Source of the DNA: Burkholderiales bacterium
Lineage (GTDB): Bacteria; Pseudomonadota; Gammaproteobacteria; Burkholderiales; JAEUOS01
DNA length: 64,000 bases
Direction of reading: 5' to 3'
Assembly: GCA_016790635.1 (NCBI GenBank)
Contig: JAEUOR010000002.1
Coordinates: 248,001-312,000, forward strand
The notes beneath the pieces were generated by a model. It made no database searches. It was given only the letters and a program-made list of their open reading frames with translations, and was not told the DNA's origin. Of this stretch, positions 53,060 through 62,293 are shown piece by piece; the stretch's first letter is position 1; the number at the start of each line of letters is the position of its first letter. A program made the translations under genes and the position numbers.

Positions 53060-56000
53060 TTGTCTCGCGCCGCGCGGGCTGTTGTCGCGCTCGCGTGCCT
53101 GCTGAGCGCGGTCCCTGCGCTGGCTTCGGTCACCATCTCCGGACAGTTCACGCCGCTGGCGATCAACCAGGGTGACCGCACCCGGATGCGCATCAACTTC
53201 CAGAGCAACGACACGGTTGCTCCGGTCGTAGGGGCCAATTTTTTCAACGTCCTGCCTGCTCCGTTGGTGCTCTATGACCCGACGTTTCCCGGCTACGTGG
53301 CGCCGCAAGGCAACTGCAACTCGGCAACGGTAGCCGGTCAGGTCGTCGATACCAGCCCGGCCTATGTCACGACCACCGGCAACAACCGCGTCGATCTCGT
53401 CAACGGGACGATTCCGGTCGCTCCTTCGTCGGTGGCGTCCGGATCCTGCTTCATCGAGGTCGACGTCACGGTGGCCACCGGGCCGACCACTTCGTACACC
53501 AATGCACTGGTGCGGGCGAATTTCAGCGATCCGCCGACCAATACGCCGGTCGACGGCACCACCGATCCGCAGTTTTCGCTGAACGTCACCGGCCTGTCAT
53601 CGCTGACCGCGAGCAAGGCCTTTGCCGCCAGTCCACTGGTGCAAGGCAACACCACCACCGTCACCATCACCATCAACAACCCTAACTCGACGGTGGCGGT
53701 GCCGCTGACGACTTTTTCCGACACCCTGCCAGCCAATCTCGCGGTTGTCGGCACGCCGACGGCTGCCTGCCCGGGTGGCAGCAATCCGACCGTCACCAGC
53801 GCCGCCAATGCCAACCCGATTGCAATTTCGGGCGGCACCATCGCGGCCGCAGGCAGCTGCACCATCAGCGCGACGGTGCGCGGCTTGCTGGCTGCCAACA
53901 CGATCACGACGGCGGCGACCAACAGCATCGCCGTGAACGATGTCGGCAACACCCGTGGCCTGTCGCTCGACCTGCCGGTCAGTACGCCCATCACGGTCAA
54001 TTCGCCGCTGCGCGTGACCAAGTCCTTCTCACCCAATCCCCTCTCGCGCGGGCAGGCGGCAACTGCGACGGTGACGATCTTCAACGACAGTGCGTCGCTG
54101 CTGACCGGCCTCAGGCTGACCGATGACACCACCACCGGATGGCCGGCGCAGATCGATAACACCGCCGCGCCGACGGCCTCCCCGGGTTGCGGCGCGGCCG
54201 ACATCGCCGCTGGGGCGGGGGGGCGTGGGTTCGTCCTCGGCGCCACCACGCCGGGCAGCATCGCCGCCGGCGGCAGTTGCGTGATCACGATCCCGATCAC
54301 GTCCAACACCGTTTCAGCCGGTCCGACCGACTGGACCAACGCGATACCGCAGGGCGCGGTCGCCAACAACGAAGGCTTCACCTCGCCCGCTGCCAGTGCC
54401 CGGCTCGACGTGCGCGACACCCTGCCCAATGTTGGCAAGAGCGTGGCGCCGACCAGCGCTGCTCCAGGGGACCTGGTGACGTATTCGGTCGCAGTCACCA
54501 GTTTCAATCCGGCTGCGCAGACCGGGGTCACTTTCACCGACACCTTGCCAGGCGGCATGCTGGCGATCCTGGCGGCGGCGCCCGGTGCGACCCTCCCGTC
54601 CATCAGCGGCGCCGTCGGGTGCGGCAACCTGGTGGTCACCGGCACCCCGGCGGCGCCAACCTTCACTTTCGACATGCCGGTGGCAGCGGCTGGCGGCTCT
54701 ACCTGCACGGTGCGCTTCCAGGCGCGCGTGCCGCTGTCGGCGACGCCCGGTGCGGCGATTCCGGCCAACGCAAGCGGACCGATCACGGGGCCGGGGATCA
54801 ACGCGCCGAGCGCTTCGTCGCCCGCGGTCACGGTGCTGCAGCCCTTCTCGGTGCAGAAACTGTTCGACGGCGCTGCCGCCGTGAGCCGCTCCCAGGGGAC
54901 GCCGGTGCAACTGACCGTGACGCTCACCAACAACAACTTCACGGCCTTGGCCAATGTGGGTTTCACCGATACGCTGCCGACAGCGCCCGGCAATCTGGTG
55001 GTGGCCAATCCGCCCAACGCTTCGACCACCTGCGCCGGTGGTGCGGTCACCGCGATACCTGGTGCGGGCAGTATCAGCCTGGCCGGTGCCAGCGTGCCGG
55101 CGCGCAATACCACCACCCTGGTCGCCGGTACCTGCGTCGTGCGCGTCAATGTGGTCGGCGGCACTGCGAGTTCCGCACCCGGCCATAGCAATACCATTCC
55201 CGCCGGCGGCGTCACCGGCAGCATCCCGGCATCAAGCGCGACCGGCAACGCCGGTGCGCCGATCGCAATTGCGAACGCTGCAGCGACCACTGCCAGCGTG
55301 CAGTACACGCCGGCACTGACGGTTGCCAAGTCCTTCCTGACCAATCCGGTCAACGTCGGCGGCGTGTCGCGTGCGCGCGTCGTGCTGGGCAACGTCGGTG
55401 GTGGTGTCCTCAGCAATGTCTCGGTCAACGACCCGATATCCACGATCGCCGGCATCACCCTGGCATCGCCACCCAACGCCGTGACGACCTGTACCGGCGG
55501 CACGAACATCGACACATCCGGCGGCAACGTCGCGCTGACCGGCGCGACCCTCTCCCCCGGCGGTTCCTGCGACCTGCTCTTTGACGTCGTCGCTACCAAT
55601 GGGGCGGCGTCGACCAACAGCATACCGATCGGCAACGTGACTGCTGATGGCGGCGTGGTCTTTCCCAACGTTGTCAGCGCCGTCCTCACCAAGCAGGCCG
55701 GGGCGATCACCGTGACCAAGAATTTCACGCCCAACGCGATCAACAGTCCCGGCCAACCGTCGCAATTGCAGATCACCCTCACCAATACCGGCGCGCTTGC
55801 GCTTACCGGTATCGCATTGACCGACAACCTGCCAGTCGGCATGCGCGTGGCCGCAGTGCCGAACGCCTCGACCACCTGCGCTGGCGGCATCGTCGGAGCG
55901 TCTGCCGGCGGGTCGGTGGTGGGTATCAGCGGCGCTTCTTTGGGCGTCGGTGCCTCGTGCGTGATCAATGCCGAGGTCACCCACCTGGTGCTGGGGGCGC

Positions 56001-59000
56001 TGACCAACACCATCCCCGCCGGCGCCATCACCACGACCCAGGGCATCACCAACACGACGCCGTTCTCGGCCAACCTCGCCTCGCAGCAGAACGTCGGCGT
56101 GCAGAAGGCGTTCGTGCCCGCCGCCGCGCCGCCCAATACCCCGGTGCGCCTGATCCTGACGGTCAACAACACGCTCGGCGTTGCGTTGGCCGGCCTTTCG
56201 GTGGTTGACAACCTGCCGACCAACATGGTCGTTGCTCCCGTACCGAACGCGCAGAACACCTGTGGCGGCACATTCGCACCCGTAGCCGGCGCGTCGTCGT
56301 TCACGGCCTCCGGGGGCGCGCTGCCGGCCGGTCCGTCGTCCTGCACCCTGGCGGTGGACGTCATCGGCACCGCCATCGGCGCGCTCACCAACTCGATTCC
56401 GCCGGGCGGGGTCAGCGCCAACGGTGGCGCGGTGACCAACCCGACACCGGCGACCACCGCGACGTTGAACGTGCTCAACCCGGCAACGGTTGCCAAGGCA
56501 TTCAGTGTCTCGCCGGTGCGCGACGGCGGCATCACCCGCCTGACCGTGACCCTCGGCAATCCCAACGGTGTGCCGCTCACCGGTGCGGTGCTTGCCGACA
56601 ACCTGCCCGCCGGCCTCTTTGTCGCGCCTGTGCCCAACACGGCGACCACCTGCGGCGGCGCGACTGTGACTGCAGTGCCCTCCGGCGCCAGCGTCAGTTT
56701 GACCGGCGCAACCATCCCCGCGACGGGGTCGTGCACCTTTGCCGTCGACACCGTATCGAACACGCCGGGCACCTATACCAACACCATCCCGGCCTCGGCC
56801 CTCACCACCGCGCAGGGCGTGACCAACGCCGCGCCAGCGAGCGCGCCACTTTCGGTGCTGCAGTTTCCGACGCTGGCCAAGAGCTTCGCACCGGCCTTCC
56901 TGCAAGCCGGACAGAACTCGACCCTGACCATCAACCTGGGCAATCCGAATGCCGTGGTGCTGACGCTGGCCGCGAATTTGGATGACAACCTGCCGGCCGG
57001 GCTCACGGTCGCAGGTGCGGCCGCCACCACCTGCGCGCCCGGTACAGTCGTCGCGTCATTGGGATCGGCGCTGGTCCGCTACAACGCCGGCGGCTCGATT
57101 CCTGCCGGTGGCTGCACGATCACCGTCCCGGTCACAAGCGCGGTCTCGGGCAACTACACCAACACGCTCGCCGCGGGCGCGCTCTCGACCACGCAGGCCG
57201 GATCGAATCAGACCTCGGCGTCGGCCAATGTCGTCTTTTCGGCGCTCGGCGCGATCTCCGGCACGGTCTATCGCGATCGCGACAACAACGGCAGCGTCGG
57301 CGCTACCGACACCGGCATCGGCGGGCAAACGGTCGAACTGCTCGACAACACCGGCACGGTGATCCAGACCGCGGTCACCGACCCGACCGGCAACTATCTG
57401 TTCACCGGTCTTGCGGCAGGTACTTATTCGGTGCGGCAGCCTGCACAGCCGGCCGGCACGCTGGACGGCAAGAATACTGCCGGGACGGCCTTCATCAACG
57501 GCACCGGCACAGCCGGCACCGCCAGCGCCGCCGGCCAGGCGACCGTGGGCGCGCCCTCGCGCATCAACGACATCACGCTGAATCTGGCCCTCGGCGTGGT
57601 ATCGAGTTCACCCGGCAACAACTTCGGCGAGGTGTTGCCGTCCCAGGTGTCGGGCCGTGTGTACGGCGATCTCAACAACAGCGGCACGGTCGACGGCGCC
57701 GAAACCGGCTTCTCCGGGGTACCGGTCACGCTGTCGGGGTTCGACGACCTGGGCAATCCCGTGCTTCTGAACGCCACCACCGATGGCACGGGCAACTATG
57801 CATTCACGGGCCTCAGGCCTTCCTGTGGCTCCCCGGGCGCGGCGGCCTGTCCGCCGGGCAACTTGCCCGGATACACCATCACCGAAGGCACGCAACCGGC
57901 CAATACCGCCAATGGTCGCGAAGCCGCAGGCACTGTCACCGATATCACCAGCGGCGCTGCCACCGGCACCGCCGGAACAGCTTCGAATAACACGGCACCG
58001 ACCAACGGCAACGCGCCGGCCGGCACCAGCCGCATCGCAAGCATCATCCTGCCCGGCAACGCGCGCTCGCAAAACAACAACTTTGGCGAGATTCCCAACA
58101 ACCGGACGATCACCGGACGCGTCTTCGTTGACAACAACGGCGACGGCCAGGCCAACGGCGCCGATGCCGGCGTCGGTAGCGGCGCGGCCGGCGTCAACAA
58201 TGTGCCGCAGACGCTCACCCTGACCGGCACCGACGTCGCGGGCAACACGGTCAATGTGACGACCACGACCGATGCCAACGGCAACTACAGTTTCGGCAAC
58301 CTGCTGCCGGGGACCTACACGGTCACTTGCACGACCTGCGCCGCGCCGACCGGGTTTGTCAACGGTGCTGCCTATCCTGGTTCGACCGGCGGCAACGGCG
58401 CGGGCACCGGCGCTGTGCCGCAGATTGTCGGCATCGACCTGAACGGCGCGACGAACACCGCATCGAGCGCCAACAATTTCACCAAGACCCAGGGCAACGG
58501 GGCGATCTCCGGGCGCATCTACCGCGACGACAACAACAACGGGCTCGTCGATGGCAGCGACGCGGGCATCGCCGGGCAGACCGTGCGCCTGCTCGACTCC
58601 AACGGCGTCCAGGTTGCCACAACCACGACCGCGGCCGACGGCACCTATTCGTTCAACGGTCTTTCTGCCGGGACCTACACGGTCGAACAGCCGGCGCAGC
58701 CGGCCGGCACCAATAATGGCATCACCAGCGCCGGCACCATCACGGGCACCGGCACCGCAGGCACCGCGACCCTGCCCGCGGTCACGCCCAGCCGCATCAC
58801 CAACATCACGCTGCAAAGCGTCGGCGGCAACGTTGCCAGTTCGCCCAACAACAACTTCGGAGAACTGCCCAATACGCGAACGGTGAGCGGCCGGGTATTC
58901 ACCGACTTCAACGGTGACGGGGTCTTCAATACCGCCGGCGGCAACGACGCCGGCGTCGGTACGGGCGCCGCAGGCGCCAACAACCTCGCCCAGAGCCTGA

Positions 59001-62000
59001 CGCTCACCGGGCTTGACCTCAACGGTATCGCGGTCAACCTGGTCACGACCACTGCGGCCAACGGCACCTATGCCTTCAACAACGTGCCGCCGGGCACCAA
59101 CTACACCATTACCTGTACCACCTGCCCGGCCCCGGTGGCTGCGCAGAACGGCTCTGCCTATGCCGGTACCGTCAACGGTGTCATCAGCGGCGCCGGTGGC
59201 GGCACCCAGGCGGTGCCGACGATTGGCGGCATCAATGTTGGTCCGGCCGCGAGCCTGGCGTCGATCAACAACAACTTCACCAAGATCGTTCCCAGCCAGC
59301 AGATTTCCGGCTTCGTTTACTTCGATCCCAACAACAACGGCGGTGTGAGGGAACCGGGTGACTCGCCGGTGCCGGCGCAGACCGTGCAGCTGCTCGATGC
59401 CGCCGGTCTCACCGTGCTGGCTACCGCAACTACCGATGCCACCGGTTACTACGTGTTTTCCTCGGCGACCGTCGCTGCGCTCACACCGGGCACCTACAGG
59501 GTGCGCTACAACGCCCCGCCGACAGGTGTCAATGTGGGCCTCACCAGCGCGGGCACGGTCACAGGCGTGTCCGTGGGTACCGCCAGCGGCGTCGGAGTCG
59601 CGCCAGCGCAGGTGAGTGCGATCGTGGTCGGTGCCGGGGCGCAGTCGATCAACAACAACTTCCCGCTGGTCTCGACCTCTGCCATCGGCGGCAAGGTCTA
59701 TGACGACCGCGACCTCTCCGGCACCTTCAACGGCGGCGACGCGGCGATTGCTAACGTCACGATGACACTGACCGGCACGGATGCATTCGGCAATGCCGTC
59801 AGTCGCACGACGACCACCAACGCGCTGGGCGACTACAACTTCGCCAACCTGCCGCCGGGCAACTATGTGGTCACGCAGACCCAGCCGGCGGGCTTTACTT
59901 CGGTCGCCAATACGCCCGGCACGGTCACCAGCGGCAGCGCCGGCACAGTGGGTCCGCTGGGGGGCGCTTCCGAAACCATCGCCATCACCCTGGCCGGGCC
60001 GGCCGGCGGCGCACCCAATGTCAACTTCGGCGAGAAGCAGACCGCAGGATCGATGCGCGGGTTCAAGTCGGTGGCAAACCAGACGCGCCCCGGCCAACAG
60101 CCTGCGGCGGGCGACATCCTGATCTGGACCATCATCTACAAGAACGAGTCCGCCGCGACCTTGCCTCTGCAGGTGACCGATGTGCTGCCGGCAGTGCTGA
60201 CGCGCACCGGCGCACCGGCGATCACGCTGTCGACCTCAGGCACGGTGACCGGAGTCACGCTCGACCCGGCCTACACCGGCCGTGGCGCCAACAACCTGCT
60301 CAACGGGGGGGCAAGCTTCGGACCGGGAGCCGTGGTGGCCATCAACCTGCCGGTGGTGGTGCTGCCCGCGGCCACCGGGACGGTCTCGAACCAGGCCAAC
60401 GCGACCGCCACCGGTGCGCCGGTACCCACCAGCCAGGTCGACAACAGCACTGTGCTGCCCATCGGTGTGGTAGTGCCGGTCAACAGCCTGCCGCAGCCGG
60501 CGCCGACCAACGCGAATGCGAACAACCAGGTGCCGACGGTGGTGCGGGTCGGCGCCGTGCCGGCCAGCCTGTCTGGCTTCGTCTGGCGCGACAACAACGG
60601 CGACCGGCAGCGGGATTCCGGCGACACGCCGATACCCAGCTGGGGCGTAGCGGTCTACGACGCCAGCGGTGCGCTGGTCAGCTGCACGGTCAACAACAGC
60701 GTCAACGGCTGCGTGACCATGCCCAACGGGCAGAGCCTGTTCCGCACTGATGCCAACGGCGCCTATGGCGTCACGGGCCTGCAGCCGGGTCCGTACAAGA
60801 TCGAGTTCCGCGACCCGGCCAACAATGTCATCTTCGGCACGCCGGCCAATTCGGGCGGTGATCCTGCGTCGCGGGTGGCGGTCACGCGCGACGCCCTCGA
60901 GGTGAACCTTGTCTCGGGACAGAACCTGGTGCGCCAGGACCTCCCTATCGATCCGTCAGGTGTCATCTACAACACCGCGACGCGCGAGCCCATCGCCGGT
61001 TCGCGGGTCGAGTTGTGCGGTCCGCCGGGGTTCAACCCGACGACCATGCTGGTGGGCGGCGCCAGTTACACCGTGAGCGGCCAGTGCGCGTCCCTCATCA
61101 CTGGGTCGACCGGCTTTTACCAGTACCTGCTGACCCCGGGGGCGCCTGCCGGCGTCTACACCCTTGGCGCGACCGCGCCCGGTTTCGCACCTGCGCCATC
61201 GGGCACGATCCCGCCGTCGGCCGGTCCGTTCACCCCTGCCGGACCGACGCCGCTGCTGGTGCAGGCGCAGGCCGGTCCCCCGCCGGTCGGACAGCCCACT
61301 ACCTACTACCTGTCGTTCAACTTGGGCCCTGGCGTGCCCGATGTGATCCACAACCACATCCCGCTGGACTCTTTCGCCGGCGCCGGGCTGTTCCTGCAAA
61401 AGCAGGTCAATCGCGACGTCGTCGAACTGGGTGACTCGTTGCAGTACACCCTGCGTGTGGTGAGTCCCAACGGGGCCGCTACAGGCCTCTTCATCAACGA
61501 TGCATTGCCCGCAGGCATGCGCCTGATTCCGGGCAGCGTCACGCTGAACAACGCGCCCGCGCCCGACCCCGGCGGCGCTCCGGGGCCCGCGCTCAGGTTC
61601 AACATCGGCAACCTCGCGGCCGGCGTCATCGCGACAGTCACCTACCGCGTGCGTGTCGGTGTCGGGGCGCAGCAGGGCGACGGCATCAACCGCGCGCGCG
61701 CGAATGCGGTGGTCGGCGGCAATGCGGTGTCGTCCAACGAGGCGCGCGCGCGGGTGCGCATCACGAGCGGCGTGTTCTTCCAGGAAGCCTGCGTCCTCGG
61801 CAAGATTTTTGTCGACTGCAACAACAACCGCATCCAGGACCCCGAGGAACTCGGCATTCCCGGCGTCCGCATGTACCTGCATGACGGCACCTACCTGATC
61901 TCCGACTCCGAGGGCAAGTACAGCTATTGCGGTCTGCCGGCGCGCACCGGGGCGATGCGGGTTGACCCGACCACGCTGCCACTGGGCTCGCAGCTGGTGA

Positions 62001-62293
62001 CCTCGAGCAACCGCAACGCGCTCGATGCTGGCAGCCTGTTTCTCGACCTGCGCATCGGTGAGCTGCACCGCGCCGACTTCGTCGAAGGTTCGTGCTCGCC
62101 CGGCGTTGTCGAGCAGGTCAAGGCGCGCCGTGCGAAGGGCAACGTGGTCGCGCCGATCCAGGAGAAGAAGCCGCAGCCGCGCTTGATCTTTGATTCCGGA
62201 TCACTGCGCCAGTCGGTGCCGCGGGAGCGCAACGATGTGATGCGCTCCTGTCCGGCCGGAACCTGCATGCCGGCAGGGGAAGGCGGGCGATGA
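53060..62293 (+). CDS. Giant repetitive surface protein with DUF11 and SdrD/Cna-B-like domains
   Basis: A protein of about 3,077 residues. The start is a TTG at 53060 after GGGGGA at 6 nt; a signal peptide follows (VVALACLLSAVPALAS). From about 53.6 to 57.2 kb there are nine DUF11-like beta-sandwich repeats of 105-155 residues, each opening with a K-x-F/V motif such as VAKSF or VTKSF and ending in TNTIPAGA or similar. From 57.25 kb come seven SdrD/Cna-B-like domains with calcium-loop motifs such as DRDNNGSVGATD, DNNGDGQANGAD and DFNGDGVFN, then further DUF11 and Cna-B-like units up to 62 kb. There is no LPXTG or RTX signal. Likely a cell-surface adhesin or filament; its stop overlaps the next gene. 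Confidence 0.85.
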   Translation: MSRAARAVVALACLLSAVPALASVTISGQFTPLAINQGDRTRMRINFQSNDTVAPVVGANFFNVLPAPLVLYDPTFPGYVAPQGNCNSATVAGQVVDTSPAYVTTTGNNRVDLVNGTIPVAPSSVASGSCFIEVDVTVATGPTTSYTNALVRANFSDPPTNTPVDGTTDPQFSLNVTGLSSLTASKAFAASPLVQGNTTTVTITINNPNSTVAVPLTTFSDTLPANLAVVGTPTAACPGGSNPTVTSAANANPIAISGGTIAAAGSCTISATVRGLLAANTITTAATNSIAVNDVGNTRGLSLDLPVSTPITVNSPLRVTKSFSPNPLSRGQAATATVTIFNDSASLLTGLRLTDDTTTGWPAQIDNTAAPTASPGCGAADIAAGAGGRGFVLGATTPGSIAAGGSCVITIPITSNTVSAGPTDWTNAIPQGAVANNEGFTSPAASARLDVRDTLPNVGKSVAPTSAAPGDLVTYSVAVTSFNPAAQTGVTFTDTLPGGMLAILAAAPGATLPSISGAVGCGNLVVTGTPAAPTFTFDMPVAAAGGSTCTVRFQARVPLSATPGAAIPANASGPITGPGINAPSASSPAVTVLQPFSVQKLFDGAAAVSRSQGTPVQLTVTLTNNNFTALANVGFTDTLPTAPGNLVVANPPNASTTCAGGAVTAIPGAGSISLAGASVPARNTTTLVAGTCVVRVNVVGGTASSAPGHSNTIPAGGVTGSIPASSATGNAGAPIAIANAAATTASVQYTPALTVAKSFLTNPVNVGGVSRARVVLGNVGGGVLSNVSVNDPISTIAGITLASPPNAVTTCTGGTNIDTSGGNVALTGATLSPGGSCDLLFDVVATNGAASTNSIPIGNVTADGGVVFPNVVSAVLTKQAGAITVTKNFTPNAINSPGQPSQLQITLTNTGALALTGIALTDNLPVGMRVAAVPNASTTCAGGIVGASAGGSVVGISGASLGVGASCVINAEVTHLVLGALTNTIPAGAITTTQGITNTTPFSANLASQQNVGVQKAFVPAAAPPNTPVRLILTVNNTLGVALAGLSVVDNLPTNMVVAPVPNAQNTCGGTFAPVAGASSFTASGGALPAGPSSCTLAVDVIGTAIGALTNSIPPGGVSANGGAVTNPTPATTATLNVLNPATVAKAFSVSPVRDGGITRLTVTLGNPNGVPLTGAVLADNLPAGLFVAPVPNTATTCGGATVTAVPSGASVSLTGATIPATGSCTFAVDTVSNTPGTYTNTIPASALTTAQGVTNAAPASAPLSVLQFPTLAKSFAPAFLQAGQNSTLTINLGNPNAVVLTLAANLDDNLPAGLTVAGAAATTCAPGTVVASLGSALVRYNAGGSIPAGGCTITVPVTSAVSGNYTNTLAAGALSTTQAGSNQTSASANVVFSALGAISGTVYRDRDNNGSVGATDTGIGGQTVELLDNTGTVIQTAVTDPTGNYLFTGLAAGTYSVRQPAQPAGTLDGKNTAGTAFINGTGTAGTASAAGQATVGAPSRINDITLNLALGVVSSSPGNNFGEVLPSQVSGRVYGDLNNSGTVDGAETGFSGVPVTLSGFDDLGNPVLLNATTDGTGNYAFTGLRPSCGSPGAAACPPGNLPGYTITEGTQPANTANGREAAGTVTDITSGAATGTAGTASNNTAPTNGNAPAGTSRIASIILPGNARSQNNNFGEIPNNRTITGRVFVDNNGDGQANGADAGVGSGAAGVNNVPQTLTLTGTDVAGNTVNVTTTTDANGNYSFGNLLPGTYTVTCTTCAAPTGFVNGAAYPGSTGGNGAGTGAVPQIVGIDLNGATNTASSANNFTKTQGNGAISGRIYRDDNNNGLVDGSDAGIAGQTVRLLDSNGVQVATTTTAADGTYSFNGLSAGTYTVEQPAQPAGTNNGITSAGTITGTGTAGTATLPAVTPSRITNITLQSVGGNVASSPNNNFGELPNTRTVSGRVFTDFNGDGVFNTAGGNDAGVGTGAAGANNLAQSLTLTGLDLNGIAVNLVTTTAANGTYAFNNVPPGTNYTITCTTCPAPVAAQNGSAYAGTVNGVISGAGGGTQAVPTIGGINVGPAASLASINNNFTKIVPSQQISGFVYFDPNNNGGVREPGDSPVPAQTVQLLDAAGLTVLATATTDATGYYVFSSATVAALTPGTYRVRYNAPPTGVNVGLTSAGTVTGVSVGTASGVGVAPAQVSAIVVGAGAQSINNNFPLVSTSAIGGKVYDDRDLSGTFNGGDAAIANVTMTLTGTDAFGNAVSRTTTTNALGDYNFANLPPGNYVVTQTQPAGFTSVANTPGTVTSGSAGTVGPLGGASETIAITLAGPAGGAPNVNFGEKQTAGSMRGFKSVANQTRPGQQPAAGDILIWTIIYKNESAATLPLQVTDVLPAVLTRTGAPAITLSTSGTVTGVTLDPAYTGRGANNLLNGGASFGPGAVVAINLPVVVLPAATGTVSNQANATATGAPVPTSQVDNSTVLPIGVVVPVNSLPQPAPTNANANNQVPTVVRVGAVPASLSGFVWRDNNGDRQRDSGDTPIPSWGVAVYDASGALVSCTVNNSVNGCVTMPNGQSLFRTDANGAYGVTGLQPGPYKIEFRDPANNVIFGTPANSGGDPASRVAVTRDALEVNLVSGQNLVRQDLPIDPSGVIYNTATREPIAGSRVELCGPPGFNPTTMLVGGASYTVSGQCASLITGSTGFYQYLLTPGAPAGVYTLGATAPGFAPAPSGTIPPSAGPFTPAGPTPLLVQAQAGPPPVGQPTTYYLSFNLGPGVPDVIHNHIPLDSFAGAGLFLQKQVNRDVVELGDSLQYTLRVVSPNGAATGLFINDALPAGMRLIPGSVTLNNAPAPDPGGAPGPALRFNIGNLAAGVIATVTYRVRVGVGAQQGDGINRARANAVVGGNAVSSNEARARVRITSGVFFQEACVLGKIFVDCNNNRIQDPEELGIPGVRMYLHDGTYLISDSEGKYSYCGLPARTGAMRVDPTTLPLGSQLVTSSNRNALDAGSLFLDLRIGELHRADFVEGSCSPGVVEQVKARRAKGNVVAPIQEKKPQPRLIFDSGSLRQSVPRERNDVMRSCPAGTCMPAGEGGR

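Noticed and set aside
53362..56772. Open frame of more than 1,100 codons on the minus strand
   Set aside because: It is the mirror of a repetitive GC-rich gene and shows no domain or start signal.
57608..60097. Open frame of 829 codons on the minus strand
   Set aside because: Shadow of the Cna-B repeats; low-complexity composition.
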